Assembly: GCA_021495925.1 (NCBI GenBank)
Contig: JAKEKT010000117.1
Location: 1 to 64,000 of the forward strand
Reading direction: 5' to 3'
DNA: 64,000 nt
Source of the DNA: Diplodia intermedia
Taxonomy: Eukaryota > Ascomycota > Dothideomycetes > Botryosphaeriales > Botryosphaeriaceae
Part shown: positions 56,187 through 64,000 of the stretch, piece by piece
Numbering within the stretch: position 1 is the stretch's first letter
Layout of the letters: the number at the start of each line of letters is the position of its first letter
Notes under the pieces: generated by a model
Database searches by the model: none
What the model was told of the DNA's origin: nothing
What the model saw: only the letters and a program-made list of their open reading frames with translations
Program-made: the position numbers and the translations under genes

Positions 56187-56907
56187 ATGAGCAATCCCAC
56201 CGCGACCAGCGCCCACCCGCCTGCCAGCGCGCCCGACCCGACCATCAACGCCGATGCCGCCCAAAGAAGGCTCTCCGCCGCCGCTGCCGCCGGCGCCGCC
56301 GAACTCGCCCATCTTAAAGTAAACCTGCGCAAGGCGCTGCGCCAGTTCCCCGACTTCCCCACGCCCGGCATCCTGTTCGAGGACATCCTGCCCATCTTCG
56401 CCGACGCCGACCTGCACCAGAAGCTCGTGCGCGCCCTCGAGCTGCACGTCTCCAAGAACTACGCCCAGAAGCCCGACGTCATTGTCGGCCTCGAGGCCCG
56501 CGGCTTCCTGTTCGGCCCCAGCCTGGCGCTGGCCCTGGGCGCCGCCTTCGTGCCCGTCCGCAAGCAGGGCAAGCTGCCGGGCCCGACCGAGACGGCCGGC
56601 TACCAGAAGGAGTACGGCGAGGACTTCTTCCAGATGCAGGCCGACGCCATCAAGCCCGGCCAGAAGGCCATCATTGTCGACGACATCATTGCGACGGGTA
56701 AGTGCGGGCGCGCGCCCACCTGACAACGCGTGCTAAAGACGTGCGACAGGCGGGTCTGCGGCGGCGGCCGGCGACCTGGTCAAGCGCCTCGGCGGCGACC
56801 TCGTGGGCTACCTCTTCATCCTCGAACTCGACTTCCTCAAGGGCCGCGACAAGCTCGACGCGCCCGTCTACACGCTGCTGTCGGGGCAGGAGGAAAAGTC
56901 GGCGTAG
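56187..56907 (+). CDS. APRT: adenine phosphoribosyltransferase
   Basis: Exons 56,187-56,697 and 56,750-56,907 (52-base intron GTAAGT...GACAG) are joined in phase 1, giving 222 residues. The intron splits the codon within the PRPP-binding loop, which reads AIIVDDIIATGGSAAAAG after splicing, as in type I phosphoribosyltransferases. Upstream landmarks are FPDFPTPGILFEDILPIF, VIVGLEARGFLFGPSLALAL and VPVRKQGKLPGPT, all APRT signatures. The product ends QEEKSA. The enzyme converts adenine and PRPP to AMP in purine salvage and is cytosolic. It is about 40 residues longer than yeast Apt1 because of an Ala/Pro-rich N-terminal extension (residues 1-45). An internal start is possible but no better ATG is present. 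Confidence 0.95.
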
Positions 56908-57425
56908 ACATTGGCGGCTGAGACTTTTTTCGACCGATCCCGAATGCGCCCGAAGCGCCCGACCACCTCCAGGCCCGGCCTGCCTCTAGCTGCATATCCT
57001 TGACACGTCACAATTTAAAAAGAAAAAAATAGTCCTGGCGGCTGTCGGGCCGCGGGCGACGGCAGCCTGCTTTCCACTGGTTTCTTAAGGCTGACGAAGG
57101 GGGGGCGTGCGGAGGGGAAAGTTTGCCGGGGTTGTGAGATAGGAACTTTTTCTGGCGTCGGAGGGGCATCCGCCCGCTATCTGTGCAGCGTTCGCGCCGC
57201 CATTCTGCATTGTTTCACCATACGTCTGGATTTTCTTGAGCAGCCCTCGGCCATTGAGTGGCTGCGCCGTTTGCACGAATAGCAAGACCTCATTGTTTGT
57301 TGAAAATAAAAAGTAAGTTTGGATCTGGCCAGCGTTATCGGCCGTGGTCGGCAATCTCTCGTGAGCACCCCGCCATGCCCCGCCAAAAACCCGGCGCCGG
57401 AGGGCTGCTGTGACTCTTCGGCATC
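56908..57425. other. intergenic between APRT and the RidA-family gene
   Basis: About 0.5 kb: the APRT 3' region with an A-rich AAAAAGAAAAAAAT at about 57,017-57,030, then the promoter of the next gene. No coding signal. Confidence 0.6.
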
Positions 57426-58222
57426 ATGCTCCAACGCACAACAACACTGCGCCTGCTCTCACGCCCTCGCATCTTCTACGCAGCACGTCCGCTCCGCCAA
57501 TTGCTCCCTCCATCTCAATTGCACGCTCGCCAGCCAACCCGCAACATGTCTGACATGCAGAAGATCTTTACCGCCAAGGCCTGCCCTCGTAAGCTCCTCC
57601 TGCAAGACGCCAAACAGCCTTCGCTCCAGCTAACGCACCCCAAACAGCCGCCGGTCCTTACGTACGTTCTTACAACCCTCCGATTCTCCCGCTGCGCACA
57701 AGCATGTGCTCGCATTGAAGCTCAGTCCGCCGGCTGCCGCCGCCTCTGCCCGCTTACGCACCTCCGTTCGCACGTACCGGCCACGCCGCTGACGCAGCCT
57801 ATCTTCTAGTCCCAAGCCGTGCAGGTCGGTCAGCAAATCTTCGTGTCGGGCCAGATCCCGGCCGATACCCAGGGCAACCTGATCGAGGGCAGCATTGGCC
57901 AGAAGACTGAGGCCTGCTGCAACAACATCATTGCCATCCTCCAGGAGGCCGGCTCTGATATCACTCGCGTGTTCAAAGTGCGTCCGTGATAAGCCATCCG
58001 CCCATTGCGGCATACACACATGTGAAGAACGAGTGCTGACGGGCGGGGATTTGCGGTCAGGTCAACGTCTTCCTGGACGACATGGCCAACTTCGGCGAGA
58101 TGAACGGCGTGTACGAGAAGTTCTTCGCCCACAAGCCGGCCAGGAGCTGCGTTGCCGTCAAGCAGCTTCCCAAGGGTGTCCCAGTCGAGATTGAGTGCAT
58201 TGCTCTCGCTGGCAAGGCTTAA
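57426..58222 (+). CDS. MMF1: RidA/YjgF family enamine/imine deaminase, mitochondrial (Mmf1-like)
   Basis: Four exons, 57,426-57,588, 57,648-57,661, 57,810-57,977 and 58,061-58,222, give 168 residues. Exon 2 is only 14 bases (CC GCC GGT CCT TAC) and is needed to make PPAGPYSQAVQVGQQIFVSG, the family start. Branch sites are AGCTAAC, CGCTGAC and TGCTGAC. Residues 1-40 (LQRTTTLRLLSRPRIFYAAR onward) are Arg-rich without acids, a typical mitochondrial presequence. A second ATG at 57,546 (MSDMQKIF) starts the conserved domain exactly. Later landmarks are NIIAILQEAGSDITRVFKVN, FLDDMANFGEMNGVYEKFF, RSCVAVKQLPKGVPVEIECI and ALAGKA. The conserved Arg (PARSCVAV) and Glu (VEIECIA) of the active site are present. 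By family knowledge RidA proteins hydrolyse reactive 2-aminoacrylate-type intermediates. In yeast, Mmf1 is mitochondrial and supports isoleucine synthesis and mtDNA maintenance. Confidence 0.93.
57648..57661 (+). other. 14-nt microexon of the RidA-family gene
   Basis: It lies between an AAACAG acceptor and a GTACGT donor. Phase 1 before and phase 0 after are both satisfied only with this exon, and the encoded PAGPY joins to SQAV as in all family members. Confidence 0.85.
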
Positions 58223-58672
58223 GCAATTTGCTGGAGACACCATGGTCGCCTAGGCAATTGGTAGCTCGGGTCCCTGACAGGACGTTTGGGATCTGCAATA
58301 AAAATGAACACAAGAAGCAATTGAGCCAATGACAGGTCGTATCTGGTCTTCGTGATGCATTTCCTATGAAGTGAATGCTGAGCCCTACAGGCTCCTCGGG
58401 CTCCTCAGCTCTAGCTACCCCTCCATGCGTGTGCCAGATTGAAGGTGAACAGGCAGTAGATCGCCGGGTGCGATGCTGGCGTATGGCGCGGGACGTCAGC
58501 GCCAAGCAAAGCGCATCAACACCGCGCGCGCATCACCTCCGAGGGCCACCACATCGTTCACCCGCAATCGACCGTCCAATCCCGCTCACCCACCGCGATC
58601 CTCTCCTCCGTTCCCCTCCCCCCCGCTCGCTGCCGAACCCTCTCTGTAACCCCCGCAACCACCGCAGCAACC
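58223..58672. other. intergenic between RidA-family gene and Y14
   Basis: About 450 bases. AATAAAAATGAA at 58,297-58,308 resembles a polyadenylation region. A pyrimidine-rich leader (CTCCGTTCCCCTCCCCCCCG) precedes the Y14 start. Confidence 0.6.
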
Positions 58673-59257
58673 ATGGCCGACGCCGAGATGGACGTCGACG
58701 TTCAGCCCGCCGAGACCAAGGGCAGCAGCGAGGCGCGCACCAAGGACGACGCCGTGGCGGTGCGCTCGATCGAGGGCTGGATCATCATCATCACCAACGT
58801 CCACGAGGAGGCCAGCGAGGAGGACCTGACGGACATGTTTGGCGAGTTTGGCGAGATCAAGAACCTACATGTCAACCTGGATCGCCGTACCGGTTATGTC
58901 AAGGTGCGTCTCGTCTCTCACCAGCGGATCGCATCCCGTCTGCCTCAAGAAAAAAAAAAGAATTGGAGAATGGGGAGGCTGACTGTGTTTCTTATTTTTG
59001 CGCAGGGCTACGTGCTGGTCGAGTATCCGACCATGGCCGAGGCGAAGGCCGCCATCGAAGGCGCCGACGGCAAGACGCTGCTCGACCAGAACATCGCGGT
59101 CGACTACGCCTTCGTGCGCCCGCCGCCGAAGCAGGCGGGCGGCCCCCGTGGCGGCGGCCGTGGACGCGGCAGGCCGAGGAGCAGGAGTCCCGAGGACCGC
59201 GAGCGCGGCGGCCGCAGTAGGAGCCCGGAGGATGTCATGAGGGACGACGCCGAATGA
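58673..59257 (+). CDS. Y14: RNA-binding protein Y14/RBM8A, exon junction complex
   Basis: Exons 58,673-58,903 and 59,006-59,257 (102-base intron GTGCGT...GCGCAG, branch GGCTGAC) give 160 residues. The intron is frame-neutral and translates without stops (34 codons); it is removed because the RRM then reads continuously. That reading is GWIIIITNVHEEASEEDL (RNP2), FGEFGEIKNLHVNLDRRTGY, GYVLVEY (RNP1), then ADGKTLLDQNIAVDYAFVRP. The tail is RG/RS-rich with two RSRSPED motifs. By family knowledge Y14 pairs with Mago in the nuclear exon junction complex laid down on spliced mRNA. Its presence fits an intron-rich genome with an active splicing-marking system. Confidence 0.95.
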   Translation: MADAEMDVDVQPAETKGSSEARTKDDAVAVRSIEGWIIIITNVHEEASEEDLTDMFGEFGEIKNLHVNLDRRTGYVKVRLVSHQRIASRLPQEKKKNWRMGRLTVFLIFAQGYVLVEYPTMAEAKAAIEGADGKTLLDQNIAVDYAFVRPPPKQAGGPRGGGRGRGRPRSRSPEDRERGGRSRSPEDVMRDDAE

Positions 59258-60764
59258 ACGGCGGGAAGTGGACACGAGCGAACGCGCATACCCGGGCTTT
59301 GGCTTAAGCAATTGGTGGGCGAGATGGGTGACGGGGGGACACATTGCAGCAAGGAAGCTGAAGGCGTGAGGTATGGGGGACCTTGGAATGCACAATATAC
59401 CACGGGTCTTCGTCCAAAATGGGTAATATCAATCTAAAAAGCATGCTGCCGGCTTGTCTCTTGATGAGCTGGTCTTTCGACCGTTCAACAGTAAGCCGCA
59501 CCTTTCTTGCTTTTATCCCCGCAGTGGAGGCAACAGCTAACCTGAGATCAGACACCCAGACGATGAGCATCTATTTGAGATCATTCACGCGCTTGCATTA
59601 GCAGTTGGATATGGAACCCTGGCTCTGATGAAAATACAAACAAAACAGTGCTGCTTCTGGAGCCACAGCCAGCGGGCGGCGTCACCACACGGTGCAAGTT
59701 TTTGTCATTACTATGCTCACAGTACTCAAGCAAATGCATTACCAGCGGACAGGCTGATGGGGAGACGTTCAGTGGCACGGACAAGTCACTGTGGACTACG
59801 TGAGGCAGTGTGCACGTCTGGATAAATTGACCGTGACCAATGGCAGGAGCTGCAGTCCACAGACTTCGGCACTTGAGATGAACCCATGCGCTTTAGAACC
59901 GGCGTCAATACAGCAGGGATATTGTACGAGATTTGTCAAGGCCAAGACATCACAAGTGATAAGAGGCTTGGAGTTGATGGAAGCTCTGACTGGACCAGCA
60001 GGTTTCACGACAACACCACCTCAATGCTCAGGGCGCCTCCGAAAACAGGGGTCATGGACCGCGCAGTGTCTTAGCTGCACACCCTGTCGCAGCAGATCGA
60101 TAATGCACCAAGGCGGCGCGGGCTCCCGGCACACAACGACCCCGCATCTGTTGAGATGCACGGGACAGCAGGCAAAACGGAACACGGACGTCGACTGGTG
60201 TTGACGGACAAGGATCGCTTGAGGTCGATGAAAGGCTGAAGGAATCTCAACGGCAGCAGTCAGCTGAGCATTGGCCGCGGCAGCTCCCCACATGACCCGG
60301 CAGCGCTTCTCGCGTGGCTTGCGGCTGCGATTGCGGGGAAAGCCATCGGGTTCAACGGCCTTCAAGTTGCCGTCTGGACATTATTGCTGAGACGAGGGGC
60401 CGCGCAGGGCTCTTCCATGACGTAGACGCCAATCACGACGCCGCGCGGCTTGTGGGTTTCAGCCGCAAAAGGAGTTGTCTGTTTGCTGCGGGGAAGTGTC
60501 GCGACTCGCGGGCGCAAGCGAGCGACAGCAGCTACGGACATCCTTGCCGCCTCAGCTCAGGGCCACCACACTACCACCTGAGCCTCCTCGACGCAGGAAC
60601 GCCGAGAGGCCTCTCACTTCACCAGCCTCTTCTCTCTCAGCCTGCTGCCCGGCGCCGCCTCTGTAGCCTCATGCCCACTTCCCCCTGCTGAACTGCTCGC
60701 TCGCTACTTCCCCCCAGCTCTCTCATCTTATCGCCGGTCACTGCAGCTCCAATCTCGCGACGTC
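59258..60764. other. intergenic between Y14 and the GH76 gene
   Basis: About 1.5 kb with short frames only. The last 200 bases before 60,765 are pyrimidine-rich (CTCTCTCAGCCTGCTGCCC, CTTCCCCCCAGCTCTCTCAT), a typical highly expressed gene leader. Confidence 0.6.
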
Positions 60765-62864
60765 ATGCATTCGCGATTGCGACAGAACGCCTTCCTCCAA
60801 CGCTGCAACGCCCTCCTTTCTCTTGCTCTCCTCCTGATCGCCCTGCTCCACACGCCCGTCAATGCGACCGTCAGCCGCGACGCACCATCGTGGTCACGCG
60901 ACATCGCCGAAGCCGCCGCCGACGGCGCTCAGAAGCCATTTGAGCATGGCAGCCCCGCCGCGCCGACCGACAGCGCCACGACGCCTCCAGCGGGCGGCGG
61001 CGGGGAGGCGCGCTGGCCGCTGAACCCGCTGGAGGAGCTGCACAAGGCGCTGGAGACGATGCAGTCGCGCTACTTCGAGCTGTGGCTGGGCCAGTGGCCG
61101 TCGGCCATCGACTGGACGGCGGCCGTCATGGCGACGTTCGTGTCGGCGACGCTGCACTCGCTGACGCGGTCGCTCGAGTACGTCGTGCTGCCGCTGCCGG
61201 CGGGCGCGGAGGTCGAGGGGCAGCGCGTCGAGAACGAGATCGGCCGGTACTTTTCGCAGTCGGTGGCCTACTACTTCGGCGAGGACGCCTTCAGCCTGCG
61301 GATGCAGGCGTACGACGACATGCTGTGGGTCGTGCTGGGCTGGCTGGAGAGCATCAAGTTCATCGACGTGCACACGCACCGCCACTACCGCCATGGCGAC
61401 CACCACGGCCCGCAAGCGGCGGCGGCGGCGGCGGCGCAGCAGTGGTACGGCAAGCAGTTCGCGCCCGGCTTCGCCCACCGCGCCCACATCTTCTACGACA
61501 TCGCCGCCGGCGGCTGGGACACGGAGCTGTGCGGCGGCGGCATGACGTGGAACCCGCGCCTGACGCCGTACAAGAACGCCATCACGAACCAGCTCTGGAT
61601 CTCGGCCTCGATCGGCATGTACCTGTACTTCCCGGGCGACGACAACACGTCCCCGTTCATGGCAACGGCGCAGAACGGCGGCGGTAATGAAGATGGGGGA
61701 TTGCCGACGGCGCGCCCGCACGACCGTCGCTACCTCCAGGCCGCCGTCGACGGGTACGAGTGGCTGCGCGGCAGCAACATGACGAACGAGCGGGGGCTGT
61801 ACGTCGACGGCTTCCACATCACCGACTGGGGCAAGAACGGCAGCATCGGCACGGGCAGGTGCGACGAGCGCAACGAGATGACGTACACGTACAACCAGGG
61901 CGTGCTGCTGTCGGGGCTGCGCGGGCTGTGGGAGGGCACGGGCGAGCGCCGGTACCTGGAGGACGGCCACGAGCTCGTCCGGAACGTCGTCAAGGCCACG
62001 GGGTGGGCGGAGCATGAGAGGAGGAGGAGGAGGGGGAGGGGAGGACGTGGGAATCACGTTCACCGTGACGAGGGGCTGGACGGCAACAGCGATGACGACT
62101 TCGACGCGGACGAAGAGCAAAAGCAAAAGCAGCAAGAAGAAACGGAGAGTTCGAAGAACAAATGGCACGGCATGGGTCGCGGTGGCGTACTAGAAGAAGC
62201 GTGCGACGCGTCGGCGGGGTGCAGCCAGAACGGGCAGACGTTCAAGGGCATCTTCTTCCACCACCTCACCCTCTTCTGCGAGCCGCTGCCGCTTCGGCCG
62301 CGCAGCCCCGGCGTCACGCACGGCGCCGACGCCGCCACGGCCGCCCTGCACCGCCAGAGCTGCAAGGAGTACGCGCCCTGGGTCGCGCACAACGCCCGCG
62401 CCGCGCTGAGCACTCGCGACGACGAGGGCAGGTTCGGCATGTGGTGGGGTGCTGCTGCGGCGGAGGCTGATGATGATGGTGTTGTTGAAACGCCGTCGTT
62501 GCCGTTGGGTGCGGTTGATTATAGGAATGATGAGGGCGTGTTGGAGGGCGGGTTGTGGTTGTTGCCACCGATCGGGGATTACGATTGGAGCGGCGAAGGT
62601 GGCGAAGGCGGTCCTGCTGCGTCGGAGGGGCGCGATGGCGGCGGCGGCGGCAGCGGCCTGCCGTCGTTTATGGGGTTTGATCCCGTGGCGGAAGCTACCG
62701 GGAGGGGGAGGGTGGCGGCGGAGAAGCTGGGAGGGAGGGAGAGCGGCGGGGCGGAGGTGAGGGATAAGAATGATAGGGGTAGGGGGCGGACGGTGGAGAC
62801 GCAGGGGGGTGGCGTCGCGGTTGTTAGGGCGCTGTGGGAGTTTGTCAATATGTATAGGGAGTGA
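60765..62864 (+). CDS. secreted glycoside hydrolase family 76 protein (alpha-1,6-mannanase type)
   Basis: Single exon, 699 residues. A signal peptide (LLSLALLLIALLHTPVNA, cleavage near residue 34) is followed by a Pro/Ala linker. The GH76 fold starts at about residue 100. The paired catalytic Asp lie in QAYDDMLWVVLGWLESIKFI (residues 184-185). Other family landmarks are IFYDIAAGGWDTELCGGGMT, NPRLTPYKNAITNQLWISAS, MTYTYNQGVLLSGLRGLWEG and FKGIFFHHLTLFCE. A low-complexity charged insertion (residues about 420-480: Arg/Gly, Asp, then Gln/Glu/Lys) and a Gly-rich tail are unusual. The tail has no clear GPI-anchor signal, which sets it apart from the Dfg5/Dcw1 branch. Likely substrate is fungal alpha-1,6-mannan, either in its own wall or as a nutrient. 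Confidence 0.9.
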   Translation: MHSRLRQNAFLQRCNALLSLALLLIALLHTPVNATVSRDAPSWSRDIAEAAADGAQKPFEHGSPAAPTDSATTPPAGGGGEARWPLNPLEELHKALETMQSRYFELWLGQWPSAIDWTAAVMATFVSATLHSLTRSLEYVVLPLPAGAEVEGQRVENEIGRYFSQSVAYYFGEDAFSLRMQAYDDMLWVVLGWLESIKFIDVHTHRHYRHGDHHGPQAAAAAAAQQWYGKQFAPGFAHRAHIFYDIAAGGWDTELCGGGMTWNPRLTPYKNAITNQLWISASIGMYLYFPGDDNTSPFMATAQNGGGNEDGGLPTARPHDRRYLQAAVDGYEWLRGSNMTNERGLYVDGFHITDWGKNGSIGTGRCDERNEMTYTYNQGVLLSGLRGLWEGTGERRYLEDGHELVRNVVKATGWAEHERRRRRGRGGRGNHVHRDEGLDGNSDDDFDADEEQKQKQQEETESSKNKWHGMGRGGVLEEACDASAGCSQNGQTFKGIFFHHLTLFCEPLPLRPRSPGVTHGADAATAALHRQSCKEYAPWVAHNARAALSTRDDEGRFGMWWGAAAAEADDDGVVETPSLPLGAVDYRNDEGVLEGGLWLLPPIGDYDWSGEGGEGGPAASEGRDGGGGGSGLPSFMGFDPVAEATGRGRVAAEKLGGRESGGAEVRDKNDRGRGRTVETQGGGVAVVRALWEFVNMYRE

Positions 62865-64000
62865 GTGAGTTGGTGGTGGGATGTTGTGTGGAAGGTGGTG
62901 GGCATGGAAGGTGTTGTTGTTGTTGTTGCATTGAAGTGTTTGACGGTCTGGTTCTTGAGCTTGTTTCTTAGTTCTGTGCGGATATCATCATCATGTCGAG
63001 GGCTTTCTTCGTCGTTTTGGGTTTCCTGCGGCATGCATGCATGTAAGATTTTTTTTTTTTCTTCTCAACTGTCTTTCATAGCGTAGATATCCTTTTCATG
63101 TGAGCATCAAGTTGGAAGAAACTGGCCGAGACAGATTACAGGCAGTAGCAGTGGGAATGCTACGTTTTTGGTGTTCAAACATCGGCGGTGAATATGTTCG
63201 TACTCGTGATGCTAGACCTGTACATGTGACGAGTGTTTGGATCAGTGTCTTGTGAGGAGTGACGATGGCCGAGCCACATGGCCACCGTCATTTTCCTGTG
63301 AGGGGACCTCTACAAAAAGAGCGTCTATCGTCGGCCGTTGAGCTTCGTCTTCACTGTCTTTTACCAGCAGTTGGGCAGAACACTGCAGGAGCAAATCGTC
63401 GTACTGTCTTGCTCTGTTTCCACAGAAGTGCGAACGAAAGCCATAACTGTTTCGGCTCGAGGGGCCGTCGCCTCCGCTCATGAAAGACAACGGACGCAGG
63501 CAGTCCGCGTGCCTGATATTGCTGCGCGTTGCCGAGAGGCAATGGCGCTGGTCAGCAAGAGATTGATATGATGCGCTCCAGCGATTTTGGGGACTTGTGG
63601 TGGAAGAGCGCTGCGGCATGGCTCACGCCCAGAAAAGGGGGAGTATTTCATGACTGACTTCATAGTGCAGTTCCAGCTGCCAATGATACGGTTTAGGATT
63701 TGAGAAGGAGGCAGAAGAAGCTCTTATACTGTATGATCCAAGCATTTCGGGCAGCGGGGGGTGTCATGTGGGTGCGTGCATGTGGTAGAGCACAGGTGGC
63801 ACGGCTCTCTCGTTGGAAAAGGTAGTATATTAAAAATGGTTTTACACACGAAACAATTCTACCCACATCAAGACTCGGCTGAGATTACTAATAGCAAAGA
63901 TAGGAACAGATTGACTGTCGGGGTGGAGTTGCCGAGACGTCATCCAGGAAAATCCGGAGTCCATTCACTATTTCGATTTCGATTTTCAATGATGCTATTC
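62865..64000. other. intergenic to window end
   Basis: About 1.1 kb after the GH76 stop. GTTGTTGTTGTTGTTG occurs at 62,913-62,928 and a T-run at about 63,050. No gene was recognised on either strand up to the window end. Confidence 0.55.

Noticed and set aside
1..64000. tRNA, 5S rRNA, other snRNA genes and CRISPR arrays
   Set aside because: I looked for B-box-like GGTTCGA sequence and the U1, U4, U5 and U6 core motifs on both strands and found none convincing. CRISPR arrays are not expected in a fungal nucleus and none was seen.

Overview
The window is nuclear DNA of a filamentous ascomycete (Pezizomycotina). Short introns of about 50-150 bases carry GT...AG ends and CTRAC-type branch sites. 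The gene set fits as well: fungal SLX4, a PTH11-type receptor, a HET-domain protein, tricalbin, fungal PEX2 and GH76. The species cannot be named from the sequence alone. Gene models below were spliced by hand; exon ends were accepted when the reading frame, the family alignment and the splice signals agreed.

Layout. 0.5-10.4 kb holds SLX4 (+), a large fungal membrane protein of unknown function (+) and a seven-helix PTH11-type receptor (-). 10.4-29.3 kb is an accessory tract with no intact recognisable protein gene. It contains gene relics (an orphan EF-hand piece of the mitochondrial aspartate/glutamate carrier, a dioxygenase-like fragment, a frameshifted gene with an internal tandem duplication), an imperfect inverted repeat and a minisatellite. 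It also holds a divergent but well-structured U2 snRNA gene (-). A HET-domain gene (-) closes this tract at 29.3-31.7 kb. 32.5-37.1 kb has PEX2 (+), a small low-complexity protein (-) and a 6-phosphogluconate dehydrogenase paralogue (-). A second U2 snRNA gene (+) lies at 38.0 kb, followed by simple repeats. 40.8-64 kb is ordinary housekeeping sequence: M28 peptidase (-), tricalbin (-), AAA ATPase (-), APRT (+), a RidA/Mmf1 protein (+), the exon-junction protein Y14 (+) and a secreted GH76 protein (+).

The most interesting signal is the pair of U2 snRNA genes, 20 kb apart in opposite orientation. Both keep the U2 5' hairpin, the Sm-like tract and the stem-loop IV loop, and they differ by compensatory base changes. 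In both, the branch-point recognition element reads GUAGC(U/C) instead of the near-universal GUAGUA. Either this lineage has an altered U2, or these are variant U2-like RNAs. The accessory tract between and around them shows active duplication and decay.
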